Assembly (NCBI GenBank): GCA_964415295.1
Contig: CAYPYN010000012.1
Location: 1 to 38,528, forward strand
Length of the DNA: 38,528 bases
Direction of reading: 5' to 3'
Source: SB21 sp964415295
GTDB lineage: Bacteria > CLD3 > SB21
Of the stretch, positions 30,583-38,528 are shown piece after piece. The first letter of the stretch is position 1. Each line of letters begins with the position of its first letter. The notes beneath the pieces are model-generated. The model searched no databases. It was not told where the DNA came from and worked only from the letters and a program-made list of their open reading frames with translations. Both the position numbers and the translations under genes were made by a program.

Positions 30583-30896
30583 ACTTCAAATGTTTCGCAG
30601 TGCATCACGGTCGGCTCGAACTCCAGCAGGAAATCATCGTCCTCCGGATAATACACCGCTTTTTCGTAATGCTCCCCTGCAAAGGCCTTCACGCTTTCGA
30701 GATCTTTCCAGGTTGTGACCGTCCAGAAATGAGCCTTGTCTTTTCCTATGCTTCTCCAAACGCGGATACTCAGATTTCCCGGTGTCTTCTTATAATCCTC
30801 CGTACCCTTTCCGAGTAAGAATTCCAGATAAGCATCGGCCTTATCAACGGACGTCGTGCCGTGCCAGATGCGGGTGATGATGTTTGATGTGGTCAT
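30579..30896 (-). CDS. ABM-fold (antibiotic biosynthesis monooxygenase-like) protein
   Basis: 105 aa from the ATG at 30896, with GAAAGG seven bases upstream. The sequence ITRIWHGTTSVDKADAYLEF ... IRVWRSIGKDKAHFWTVTTW, KDLESVKAFAGEHYEKAVYY is the ferredoxin-like ABM/dimeric alpha-beta barrel pattern. Members are small dimeric oxygenases or unknowns, and the substrate cannot be told. The gene is convergent with the patatin gene (4-base stop overlap) and divergent from the sensor kinase. Confidence 0.8.
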   Translation of the reverse strand: MTTSNIITRIWHGTTSVDKADAYLEFLLGKGTEDYKKTPGNLSIRVWRSIGKDKAHFWTVTTWKDLESVKAFAGEHYEKAVYYPEDDDFLLEFEPTVMHCETFEV

Positions 30897-31007
30897 AGAT
30901 CTACCTTTCAAAAAAATTGCCTGTATGAACGCAGTTCACAGAAATAAGTTTCTTCCGACTTCTAGAAAGACTTCATTTCAACACAGAAAGTGTAGCGGGT
31001 ATTTATA

Positions 31008-31037
31008 GCCGGCAATTTTCTCTTGTAATTAACCGGC
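31008..31037. promoter_or_regulatory. Inverted repeat between the ABM gene and the sensor kinase
   Basis: GCCGG (31008-31012) and CCGGC (31033-31037) flank inner AATT/AATT arms, giving an interrupted stem of about nine pairs in the divergent intergenic region, 56 nt before the kinase start. It may be an operator or leader hairpin; weak evidence. Confidence 0.25.
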
Positions 31038-31092
31038 CGTACTCCTTAATTTAAATTATTCATATCTGAGTTCTCATCAAGATCAATTTCCA

Positions 31093-34000
31093 GTGAATCG
31101 ACAATTCATAAAGATCTTCTACGTGGCCGTATTTCTTTTTTGCAGGCCGGCGGCATACACGCAGACCACCATCGAATTCGATCAGTGGACGACCGCGCAC
31201 GGCTTATCTCAGGTGAGCGTGTTCGCCATGCTTCAGGACCGCGAAGGTTATCTCTGGTTCGCGACGGAAAACGGCCTCAACCAATTTGACGGGTATCAAT
31301 TCACCCACTTCACGCATTCGCTTTTCGATTCCAATTCCTTGTCCGATCAATTGGTCTATACGATGATCGAAGATCAGGACGGCATCATGTGGATCGCCTG
31401 CTTCGGCGGCGGACTCAATCGTTTCGACCGCCGCACGGGACGATTTACGCATTACCGCCACGATCCGAAAAACCCCGCGTCGATCAGCAGCGATTTTGTA
31501 ACGACGCTGTACATCTCTCCGATGGATCCCTCTACGTTATGGATCGGCACAGACCGCGGCGGACTCAACCGTATGGATATGACGACCGCTACTTTTACAC
31601 GTTACGTTCATAGACCCGGCGATTCGACATCTTTGTGCAACGACCGCATCTACGCCCTCAGCGGCGACGACCTGGGCCATGTCTGGGCCGGCACCCGCAA
31701 CGGACTCGCCCGCTTCGACACGAAGAAGAACTCGTTCACCAATTATTTCTCGGATGCCGGCGGTCCGGCGCGTATAAGTCATAACGAGATCTGGCACCTA
31801 TTCAAAGACCGCGACGGTCTCTTATGGATTTCTACTTCCGGTGGACTCACACAATGCGAACCTCATGCGCTCCGGTTTACCGTCTTTCGCCAAGATCCAA
31901 AGGATCCCCGCTCGCTTCCGCATACAAAGGTCTGGGCCACCTGCGACGACAGCCGCGCCAACAGCGACTACATGTGGGTTGGCACCAATCAGGGTCTGGC
32001 GCGAATGCATAAGAAAACGGGGAACTGCACGGTCTACCTGCACGAAGAAGGCAATCCGCGTAGCCTCGGCCATAACCAGGTCTGGGCTTTGTACAATGAC
32101 CGCCAGGATAATATCTGGATCGGCAGTTTCGGCGGCGGCGTCAATCGCGTCAATCGATCCAAAGAAAGATTCAACCACTACCATTCCGTCGCCTCCGATC
32201 CCAATACCATCCGGCACAACGAAATGTGGTCGATCTGCGAAGATTCCAAAGGAAATATCTGGGCCGGTCACCGCAAAGGCATTGATGTAATCAGCCCCGA
32301 TGGCCTCCGCATACTCACGATCGACAATGAGAACGGAAATGAGAGTTCTATCAAGATCAGAGGCACGCGCGCGCAATCCATAACGGAGGACCACGATGGG
32401 AATATCTGGATCGGTACCGACGGCGCGGGACTGTACCGGTTCCGGCCTGAGACAAAGAAACTTACTCTTTTTCATCACTTAGAAAATGATCCTTCCAGTC
32501 TGAGCCACGATTTCGTTTCATACGTTTACCAAAGCAAAACCGACCGGTCACTTTGGATATGCACCAACGGCGGTCTGAACCGGCTTGATCCGTCCACCGG
32601 GAAATTTACGCGGTTTCAGAATGATGCCGGCAACCCGATGAGTATCAGCCACGACCGGGTACGATTCGCAACCGAGGACCGGGACGGTCATCTCTGGATC
32701 GGAACTTACGGCGGTATCGACAAGATGGACCGCGCGGCCGGCACTTTTGCGCATCATGCGCACGATCCGGACAACGGAAACTCACTCAGCGAGAACAGAG
32801 TCTGGGTCATTCACGAAGCGTCGGACGGTACGTTGTGGATAGGTACGCACATCGGCCTCAACCGGATGGACCGCCGCAACGGAACTTTCAAAGCCTATTC
32901 GGTCCGCGAAGGACTGCCGAGTAACGAGATCTACGGCATTTGCGAGGACAAGTCGGGTCACCTATGGCTAAGCACCAGCCGCGGCCTGAGCCGTTTCGAT
33001 CCGCGCAGCGATCGCTTCACCAATTATTTCGAAGACGACGGACTGCAAAGCAACGAATTCAATGGAGCCGTCTTCGCCCAAGGGCGCAGCGGGCGCCTCT
33101 ATTTCGGCGGGATCAACGGATTCACCGCTTTCTATCCGCAACAGGTGATCCCCGCCAACGATCCTCCCCCGGTCATCATGTCCTCTTTCCGCAAATTCGA
33201 TCGGCCGGTCCTGCAGGACCGCCGGCTCAACTCGGTCGAAAAATTAGAACTGCCCTATTCGGATAATTTTTTCGGGTTCGAATTTACTACGCTCAATTAT
33301 CACAACGTTACCAAAAACCAATACCGGTATAAGCTCGAAGGATTCGATCACGACTGGATCATGAGCGGAAAACGGCGGTATGCCACGTATACCAATCTCG
33401 ATCCGGGTACGTATCGTTTCAGCGTAACCGCCTCCAACAGCGACGGTGTATGGAATCCGTCCGGCACTTCCATAGAAATAAAGATCCTGCCGCCCTGGTG
33501 GCAAACGTGGTGGTTCCGCCTGCTGGCCACGGCGGCCGTCATAGCGCTCGTATTTACCGTTTATCGCATCCGTGTGGAGCGTCTGTTGGCCATCGAACGT
33601 ATGCGCACACGCATCGCCAGCGATTTGCATGACGATATCGGCGCAACTTTGACACGCATAGCCGTCGGCTCAGAAATGATCCAGAGCTCCAACGATGGGG
33701 ATAAAATGCGTTCGCAGGCCGGACGGATCGGGGAACTGAGCCGCGAAGTGATCCGCACATTCAGCGATGTCGTTTGGTCGATCGATGCGCGTAACGACAA
33801 ACTGGGCGATCTCATCGCACGCGTGCAGGATACCGCCTACCAGGTTCTCTCGCCCCAAGAGATCTCTCATACCCTCACCCGCAATGAAATCGAAGACGAG
33901 CGCCCGATCCCGGTGGATGTCCGTCAAAACTTATTTCTGGTCTGCAAGGAATCCCTGCACAACATCGCTAAGCATTCCGGCGCCACTTCCGTGACGATCG

Positions 34001-34188
34001 CCTTTGAACAGAACGATTCCAGACTAACGATCACCGTCCGCGACAACGGGTGCGGGCTTCCGGAAAAGACCAGGGAACAAGGAAACGGATTACGCAATAT
34101 GCGGCTTCGGGCCGAAAGGATCCGCGGCTATATCACATGGACCAATGACAACGGCTGTATCATGAAAGTTCAGTGCCCGTTGGGATAA
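31093..34188 (+). CDS. Reg_prop/Y_Y_Y beta-propeller sensor histidine kinase, NarX/HisKA_3 type
   Basis: 1031 aa, starting at a GTG (signal peptide NRQFIKIFYVAVFLFCRPAAYTQ). Two Reg_prop propellers (about 25-690; blades such as LWIGTDRGGLNRMDMTTATF). Y_Y_Y (about 726-800), a membrane helix (about 803-822), then a HisKA_3 dimerisation domain with phosphoacceptor His846 in IASDLHDDIGATLTRI. A short HATPase domain follows (ESLHNIAKHSGATSV, VRDNGCGLPE, GNGLRNMRLRAERI). This output differs from the other kinases in the window and is the type that pairs with NarL/LuxR-type regulators, one of which follows 52 nt downstream. It should be a periplasmic ligand sensor phosphorylating that regulator. The ribosome binding site is weak. 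Confidence 0.95.
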   Translation: MNRQFIKIFYVAVFLFCRPAAYTQTTIEFDQWTTAHGLSQVSVFAMLQDREGYLWFATENGLNQFDGYQFTHFTHSLFDSNSLSDQLVYTMIEDQDGIMWIACFGGGLNRFDRRTGRFTHYRHDPKNPASISSDFVTTLYISPMDPSTLWIGTDRGGLNRMDMTTATFTRYVHRPGDSTSLCNDRIYALSGDDLGHVWAGTRNGLARFDTKKNSFTNYFSDAGGPARISHNEIWHLFKDRDGLLWISTSGGLTQCEPHALRFTVFRQDPKDPRSLPHTKVWATCDDSRANSDYMWVGTNQGLARMHKKTGNCTVYLHEEGNPRSLGHNQVWALYNDRQDNIWIGSFGGGVNRVNRSKERFNHYHSVASDPNTIRHNEMWSICEDSKGNIWAGHRKGIDVISPDGLRILTIDNENGNESSIKIRGTRAQSITEDHDGNIWIGTDGAGLYRFRPETKKLTLFHHLENDPSSLSHDFVSYVYQSKTDRSLWICTNGGLNRLDPSTGKFTRFQNDAGNPMSISHDRVRFATEDRDGHLWIGTYGGIDKMDRAAGTFAHHAHDPDNGNSLSENRVWVIHEASDGTLWIGTHIGLNRMDRRNGTFKAYSVREGLPSNEIYGICEDKSGHLWLSTSRGLSRFDPRSDRFTNYFEDDGLQSNEFNGAVFAQGRSGRLYFGGINGFTAFYPQQVIPANDPPPVIMSSFRKFDRPVLQDRRLNSVEKLELPYSDNFFGFEFTTLNYHNVTKNQYRYKLEGFDHDWIMSGKRRYATYTNLDPGTYRFSVTASNSDGVWNPSGTSIEIKILPPWWQTWWFRLLATAAVIALVFTVYRIRVERLLAIERMRTRIASDLHDDIGATLTRIAVGSEMIQSSNDGDKMRSQAGRIGELSREVIRTFSDVVWSIDARNDKLGDLIARVQDTAYQVLSPQEISHTLTRNEIEDERPIPVDVRQNLFLVCKESLHNIAKHSGATSVTIAFEQNDSRLTITVRDNGCGLPEKTREQGNGLRNMRLRAERIRGYITWTNDNGCIMKVQCPLG

Positions 34189-34190
34189 TG

Positions 34191-34235
34191 TCCCATAGTC
34201 ATGGGATTGCCGGGGTAAGGTAAAAAGTGTATTAT
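34191..34235 (+). promoter_or_regulatory. Palindrome plus promoter before the response regulator
   Basis: TCCCAT-AGTC-ATGGGA (34191-34206) directly abuts TTGCCG (34207-34212), followed by a 17-nt spacer and TATTAT (34230-34235). The same palindrome and geometry recur at 34900-34944. Transcription from here would start almost at the ATG (34241), giving a nearly leaderless message. Read-through from the kinase gene is the alternative. Confidence 0.5.
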
Positions 34236-34240
34236 TAATT

Positions 34241-34888
34241 ATGAAACAAGCAAAAACGACGATTCGAACAGCCATCGTGGAAGATGATGGCGAGATCAGG
34301 GGAAACATTTCCGAGTATCTCAGCGCCCAGGATCATTTTGAACTGATTTTCAGCGCCGGCTCCATGGAAAAAGCGCTGGAGGAATTGAAAAAGAAAAATA
34401 TTCCCGATGTCCTTTTGCTCGATATCGGACTGCCCGGCATGTCGGGATTGAACGGAATCAAATTGATCAAAGATCAATTTCCGGGCTGCGATATAATCAT
34501 GTTTACCGTACACGATGATCCCAACCGGATCTTTGAAGCGTTGTGCAACGGTGCTTCCGGATATCTTCTGAAGAATACACCTTTCCCAGAAATAAGCCGT
34601 GCGATCAGGGATCTGCACTCAGGAGGCGCACCGATGTCTCCTCAGATCGCCCGCAAAGTCATCCAGTACTTCAATCCGGGAACCAAGCCCGTACCCGTAT
34701 CTCCTTTGTCCGACAAAGAAAGAGAGGTTGTGGTCGGTCTCGTGGATGGATTGAGTTACAAGATGATCGCCGACCGCATGGATATCACCATCGAAACCGT
34801 ACGCACGCATATCAAGAATATCTACCGCAAACTCCACGTTCACTCCAAGGCCGAGGTCATCACCAAATCGCTGAAGGGCGAGATCTGA
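34241..34888 (+). CDS. NarL/FixJ-family response regulator
   Basis: 215 aa. Receiver domain (about 8-125) with the acidic pocket IVEDD, phosphoacceptor Asp61 in VLLLDIGLPG, and Lys in GASGYLLKNTP. LuxR-type HTH (about 152-212: LSDKEREVVVGLVDGLSYKM, IADRMDITIETVRTHIKNIY, RKLHVHSKAEVITKSL). It follows the HisKA_3 propeller kinase by 52 nt on the same strand and is its evident partner. Phosphorylation should favour a dimer binding a palindrome. TCCCAT-N4-ATGGGA sites before this gene and before the next lipoprotein gene are the natural candidates. Confidence 0.95.
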   Translation: MKQAKTTIRTAIVEDDGEIRGNISEYLSAQDHFELIFSAGSMEKALEELKKKNIPDVLLLDIGLPGMSGLNGIKLIKDQFPGCDIIMFTVHDDPNRIFEALCNGASGYLLKNTPFPEISRAIRDLHSGGAPMSPQIARKVIQYFNPGTKPVPVSPLSDKEREVVVGLVDGLSYKMIADRMDITIETVRTHIKNIYRKLHVHSKAEVITKSLKGEI

Positions 34889-34899
34889 TCAGCCTTCTG

Positions 34900-34944
34900 T
34901 CCCATTTTCATGGGATTGATGCGTACACCTTCCTTCCTTAGTTT
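34900..34944 (+). promoter_or_regulatory. Palindrome plus promoter before the lipoprotein gene
   Basis: TCCCAT-TTTC-ATGGGA (34900-34915) abuts TTGATG (34916-34921), then a 17-nt spacer and TAGTTT (34939-34944). The leader to the ATG at 35025 is about 75 nt. Order and spacing are the same as upstream of the response regulator. Confidence 0.5.
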
Positions 34945-35024
34945 ACTCCTGTAAAATTCAGACAGCATACGTGACTTTGGTTCTCGCACGTAACATTTCT
35001 ATTCAATCATCAGGAGGATTTGCG

Positions 35025-35657
35025 ATGTCAGTCAAGAATTACTTTTTTCTGATCGGCTTGTCTTTGTTCATCGGCTGCCAAACCGATGAGGGTGAAACCG
35101 TTGCGAAAGGAACGGGGAGTCTTCGCTGGGCGGATTCGGTCATAGCTTTTAGTTCGGAGTACCGTCCATCACCGGGGATTTGGTCGGCCTATCATGTTAT
35201 GTATGAACCAGACACATACCCCGCTTACGGGGATATTGAAACGGCGTGGACCTCCGGGGCCAGGGATGTTCAAAGGGAGTATCTAGAGCTGGGTTATTTC
35301 ACAAATCCCGAACCGGTACGCTCCATAGCAATTTTTGAAACTTACAATCCCGGTTTTATAGATACGGTTTATGTCAGGAATCCGATCACTGATCTTTGGG
35401 AAGTGGTGTACCAGGATTCGGCCTTGGATGCCGGCGATACATCCAGGATTTTTATCATCAACTTCCCCGAAACGTCCTACCACGTTTCGGCGATCCGGAT
35501 CGCGATGGATGAGTTTAAGGTCAAAGGCTGGAACGAGATCGATGCGGTTGGATTATCTTCGGAGACCATTCCGGCTTATACGGACACGACTTACTGGGGA
35601 CCTATTCTCGGTTCCTATCTGACCAAATCAAAGAAGTCGGTGCACCCGGGGCGATAA
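35025..35657 (+). CDS. Lipoprotein with galactose-binding-like (discoidin-type) domain
   Basis: 210 aa from the ATG at 35025, with AGGAGG seven bases upstream. MSVKNYFFLIGLSLFIGC is a lipoprotein signal (Cys18). The mature part has the pattern of F5/8-type-C-like jelly rolls: AWTSGARDVQREYLELGYFT, VRSIAIFETYNPGFIDTVYV, DLWEVVYQDS and a final IRIAMDEFKVKGWNEIDAVGL. Such modules bind glycans or other surface ligands; the ligand here is unknown. Probable target of the adjacent two-component pair through the palindrome at 34900. A bidirectional terminator follows. Confidence 0.82.
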   Translation: MSVKNYFFLIGLSLFIGCQTDEGETVAKGTGSLRWADSVIAFSSEYRPSPGIWSAYHVMYEPDTYPAYGDIETAWTSGARDVQREYLELGYFTNPEPVRSIAIFETYNPGFIDTVYVRNPITDLWEVVYQDSALDAGDTSRIFIINFPETSYHVSAIRIAMDEFKVKGWNEIDAVGLSSETIPAYTDTTYWGPILGSYLTKSKKSVHPGR

Positions 35658-35692
35658 CAGAAAAGCTTTATATAAATATAGGTTCTCTTATA

Positions 35693-35736
35693 AAACAAAC
35701 GGCCATAGCTTCACGCATGGTCGTTTGTTTTTGTTT
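35693..35736. terminator. Bidirectional terminator between lipoprotein and MFS genes
   Basis: A 14-bp stem (35693-35706 with 35717-35730, one G.U on the plus strand) with a 10-nt loop, followed on the plus strand by TTTTTGTTT. On the minus strand it lies directly after the MFS stop codon and is followed by a shorter T-rich run. It serves both convergent genes. Confidence 0.85.
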
Positions 35737-36949
35737 ATCCTGAAACAGCATCCGATCGGTGCCGTCTCATAATCGCGGCGCTGATAGCCACTGCAAATAG
35801 CATCATTGCAAATCCCAAATAGAACGGCATATCGTGACCGGCCCAATCATAGGATGCACCGCCGATCATAGGACCCAACATGCGTGCCAAACTGGCAAAA
35901 CTCTGTACAATCCCCAGAATGGAACCCTGTTCCGCCGGATCGGCAAGCTGTGAACTCAAACTCATTATCGTCGGCGCCATACAACTGCTTCCGATCGCCA
36001 TCAAGGCAACAAAGACAGCGAGCGCGGCCAAATTGGCCGCCGGGAGTAATGATGAAATGGGAAATCCGATGAAACCAATGCACATCATGACCGTTCCTGC
36101 AAATACAAGCTGACGTTCGCCGAATATCTTTGTCAGGCGTCCGATCAGACCTCCCTGCACGATCACACTGAAAACGCCGATTTCAGCAAAAAACCATCCC
36201 ATGCCCGCGCTGGAAAGATGGAACGGCGGCTCCATGATGAACAATGGGAACGATGCATAAATATTGGAAAAGGCTACCGTGGCTATGGAGAAAAGCGCAA
36301 TGATCAGACCCAATTGCGGCGTGTGAAGCGCGTTCTTTAATCCCTTAACATCAATTAATTTGTGAGAATGCATCACGCGCATGTCCTTTGGAAGCGATTC
36401 AGGTAAAAGGAAATACGCCGAAATAAAATTTATTAGACACAGCGCCGCGGCAATGTAGCCGGGAAGCGCATACTTCATGGTTCCGAAATATTCGTTGGAA
36501 AATATACCGCTGATGAGCGGGCCGAAAATAAATCCGAGACCGAAGGCCGCCCCGATCATGCCCATCCCTTTGGATCGGTTTTCCACCGTCGTCACGTCGC
36601 TGATGTAAGCCTGAGCCACGGAAATATTGGCGTTGGCGATACCGGCCAGAATGCGGGATAAAAACAACATCCAGAGTGAAAAGGCGGCAGAAAAAAGCGT
36701 GTATGCCACCACGGACGAACCGATCGTGATCAGTAGTATCGGCCGGCGTCCGTAACGGTCCGACAGCCTCCCCCACAGAGGCATGAATAGAAATGCCATA
36801 AGCGAAAATACGCTCAGGAGCAAACCGATAACAACGCCGGATGCGCCGAAGCTTTGGGCATAAAACGGTAGTAACGGGATCACGATCCCGAAACTCACCA
36901 AATCAACGAAAACCGTGATAAATATGACGACCAATGGAGAGCGTTTCAA
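35735..36949 (-). CDS. MFS transporter, TetA-like drug efflux family
   Basis: 404 aa, about 12 membrane helices. It starts with TTG at 36949 preceded by GAGGATACA. The N-terminus VIFITVFVDLVSFGIVIPLL has the Asp typical of the TetA/DHA1 group. Motif A is GRLSDRYGRRP in loop 2-3, and motif C-like Gly-rich GAAFGLGFIFGPLISG is in helix 5. Members export tetracycline or other small molecules by proton antiport; many genomic members are not resistance genes, so a drug is not assigned. Upstream lies an array of 8-bp repeats. It shares its terminator with the convergent lipoprotein gene. Confidence 0.9.
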   Translation of the reverse strand: MKRSPLVVIFITVFVDLVSFGIVIPLLPFYAQSFGASGVVIGLLLSVFSLMAFLFMPLWGRLSDRYGRRPILLITIGSSVVAYTLFSAAFSLWMLFLSRILAGIANANISVAQAYISDVTTVENRSKGMGMIGAAFGLGFIFGPLISGIFSNEYFGTMKYALPGYIAAALCLINFISAYFLLPESLPKDMRVMHSHKLIDVKGLKNALHTPQLGLIIALFSIATVAFSNIYASFPLFIMEPPFHLSSAGMGWFFAEIGVFSVIVQGGLIGRLTKIFGERQLVFAGTVMMCIGFIGFPISSLLPAANLAALAVFVALMAIGSSCMAPTIMSLSSQLADPAEQGSILGIVQSFASLARMLGPMIGGASYDWAGHDMPFYLGFAMMLFAVAISAAIMRRHRSDAVSG

Positions 36950-36997
36950 TGTATCCTCGCGTTGTCTTACTTTTCTTCAGTTTGCAATATATTCGAA

Positions 36998-37029
36998 ATT
37001 GAGCTATTGAATTATTGGATCATTGGATC
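36998..37029. repeat. Four tandem 8-bp repeats upstream of the TetA-like gene
   Basis: ATTGAGCT, ATTGAATT, ATTGGATC, ATTGGATC follow each other without gaps, then ATGATCAT. The consensus is ATTGrnTC-like, 49-80 bp before the TTG start. It could be a regulator array or slippage product. Confidence 0.6.
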
Positions 37030-37085
37030 ATGATCATACCCGATAAAAAACACAACTTTCTACAATGATCAAGTGTCAGGACGAC

Positions 37086-38423
37086 TCAATGATCAAACTG
37101 TATTTCCTTCGCTTCTCTCGCCTTTTTCTCATCCACAAAGGACAGCAGAACCAGGCCGGCAATAAAGAATACGATAAGCGAAAGGATCGAGAGCCTCGCT
37201 GTTCCGGTTACCTGCCTTATCACGGCAAAGGCAAAGGGACCCCAGATCGCAGAAAACTTGGTGAAGACTGAATAAAAACCGTAAAACTCGGCCGATGCGC
37301 TTTCCGGTACCATAGATCCGTAATAGGAACGGCTCAGGGCTTGCGAAGCGCCCAAAATGACGCCGACCACGATCCCCAGGATCATGTATTCCGTTGAACT
37401 TGTCATGTAAAAAGCATAGACGACCACGCACGACCATAAAAACAGATTGATCATAATGGTACGTTTTGTCCCAATGCGTCCCGCCAGCCTGCTGAAACCT
37501 AAGGCGCCCAGCGTCGCCACCAGTTGAATAATGAAAAGGGTGACCATCAAGACCGTCGTAGATAACTTCAATTCCTCTTTTCCGTAGATCGTGGCCATGA
37601 CGATGACCGTCTGGATGCCTTCATTGTACAGCATGAAAGCAATAAGGAACAGAATAAGATGTTTCAATTTTCCTACACTACGTGTTGTGGCCATCGTACG
37701 CCGAAGGCCCGTCGCGACCACCGTATACAAGCTTCGACGCGCCATCGGTGACGATCCTTCTGTTTGATCGGCGCCCGGTTCTTTCACTAATACCCAGGTA
37801 AAAACAGAAAAACCGGCCCACCACAATCCGGAAAAGACCAACACGTAGCGGACCGCTTCGCCTTGGGAAAGCCCCAGCGTCTCGTGCCCCATGATGACGG
37901 CAAGCCCGATAAGAAACTGAATATCGCTTCCGACGTAGCCGAAGGCATATCCTTTGCCGGATACCCAGTCCATTTTGTCTCTGGATGCAATGTGCGGCAG
38001 CAAGGCGTCATAGAATATATTTCCTCCCACAAAACCGATCTGGGCAAGGGCCAGAAAGATCATGGTCTGCCAGACATCTCCCGTTCCGCAAAAAAATAAT
38101 AGAACGGTAAAGAGGCTGCCGGTATAACAAAAGGCCATGAGGAATTTCTTTTTGGCCAGACTGTAGTCCGCAATGGCGCCCAGCACCGGGGCGCATAAAA
38201 AGACGAACAGCGCGGAACTGCTGATCACGAACCCCCAGAGCGACGTGGCGGAATAGACCGTTTCTCCGATTTGAAAACCCTCTTTGGGCACGACGACATC
38301 GGCAAAATAGACCGGCAGAACGGCCGTTACAACGGTCAGTATAAAAGCCGAATTGGCCCAGTCATACATGCACCACCCGAAAATGGTTCTCTGATCGTTC
38401 TTTTTTATCGTTTCTGCTTTCAT
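37086..38423 (-). CDS. UMF1/Atg22-like MFS transporter
   Basis: 445 aa with about 12 membrane helices. The signature IFGWCMYDWANSAFILTVVT at the N-terminus is diagnostic for the UMF1 (unknown major facilitator 1) family related to yeast Atg22. Further family marks are LCAPVLGAIADYSLAKKKFL, GFVGGNIFYDALLPHIA and GYAFGYVGSD. Fungal Atg22 exports amino acids from the vacuole; bacterial substrates are unknown. The ATG at 38423 has only a weak GGAATTAAG-like site. A good sigma70-type promoter lies upstream. It is separated from the TetA-like gene by 136 bp, so each is probably transcribed alone. Confidence 0.92.
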   Translation of the reverse strand: MKAETIKKNDQRTIFGWCMYDWANSAFILTVVTAVLPVYFADVVVPKEGFQIGETVYSATSLWGFVISSSALFVFLCAPVLGAIADYSLAKKKFLMAFCYTGSLFTVLLFFCGTGDVWQTMIFLALAQIGFVGGNIFYDALLPHIASRDKMDWVSGKGYAFGYVGSDIQFLIGLAVIMGHETLGLSQGEAVRYVLVFSGLWWAGFSVFTWVLVKEPGADQTEGSSPMARRSLYTVVATGLRRTMATTRSVGKLKHLILFLIAFMLYNEGIQTVIVMATIYGKEELKLSTTVLMVTLFIIQLVATLGALGFSRLAGRIGTKRTIMINLFLWSCVVVYAFYMTSSTEYMILGIVVGVILGASQALSRSYYGSMVPESASAEFYGFYSVFTKFSAIWGPFAFAVIRQVTGTARLSILSLIVFFIAGLVLLSFVDEKKAREAKEIQFDH

Positions 38424-38476
38424 GTTTTCTTAATTCCGAGCAATGTAATTCTTTATAATCAAAATACAAACGGTCA

Positions 38477-38505
38477 ATTACACCGTGCCATTTATGAATT
38501 GACAA
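38477..38505 (-). promoter_or_regulatory. Sigma70-type promoter of the UMF1-like gene
   Basis: TTGTCA (38500-38505), 17-nt spacer, TGTAAT (38477-38482) on the minus strand, about 54 nt before the ATG. The remaining bases to the right edge (38506-38528) show nothing. Confidence 0.5.
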
Positions 38506-38528
38506 TGCACCACGGGGCGTGTATATTA

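Noticed and set aside
34971..35657. Upstream start for the discoidin-like lipoprotein
   Set aside because: The ATG at 35025 has a perfect AGGAGG and begins a lipoprotein signal; the longer form would bury it.

Overview
The window looks like a chromosomal segment of a Gram-negative bacterium of the Bacteroidota/Chlorobiota/Ignavibacteria/KSB1 kind (FCB group). This rests on a TonB-dependent receptor with an N-terminal carboxypeptidase-regulatory-like domain, five giant periplasmic 'Reg_prop/Y_Y_Y' beta-propeller sensor kinases, lipoproteins, and a sigma/anti-sigma/CHAT cluster. The exact phylum is inference. No rRNA, tRNA, CRISPR array, transposase or phage structural gene was recognised.

Left part (1-18.5 kb, all minus strand): a beta-propeller sensor gene cut by the left edge; a TonB receptor with its own terminator; a small lipoprotein; an FGGY sugar kinase with a clear sigma70-type promoter; and three tandem propeller histidine kinases (14534-18355, 11061-14504, 7629-11045) spaced by only 29 and 15 nt, so probably one transcript, with no response regulator among them. 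A CCC-N5-GGG palindrome occurs before both the edge kinase and the TonB receptor, suggesting a shared regulator.

Middle (18.5-23.3 kb, minus strand): a probable operon topA (DNA topoisomerase I) - DUF4337-type membrane protein - carB N-terminal half. The carbamoyl-phosphate synthase large subunit stops inside the oligomerisation domain, and the C-terminal half is not in the window.

Accessory part (23.3-28.4 kb), the most unusual region. A plus-strand gene encodes membrane anchor + TPR repeats + only the first half of a CHAT (caspase-like) domain. A minus-strand gene encodes signal peptide + exactly the missing second half of a CHAT domain, with the His/Cys dyad, + a C-terminal membrane anchor. 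A small lipoprotein with a Gly-rich tail sits between them. The C-half is the last gene of an overlapping operon: sigma-70 family factor, zinc-finger/TM/TPR anti-sigma-like protein, CHAT C-half. This may be a split, membrane-associated CHAT system, or the debris of recombination between two TPR-CHAT genes.

Right part (28.4-38.5 kb): an M15 peptidase, a weakly supported small ORF, a stand-alone patatin, an ABM-fold protein, a complete propeller kinase/NarL-type response regulator pair, a lipoprotein, and two MFS transporters (TetA-like and UMF1-like). Nearly identical TCCCAT-N4-ATGGGA palindromes abut the -35 of candidate promoters before the response regulator gene and before the lipoprotein gene. 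The simplest reading is that the regulator controls itself and the lipoprotein.

Promoters, operators and domain limits were read by eye. Protein family calls come from motif recognition, without database searches.
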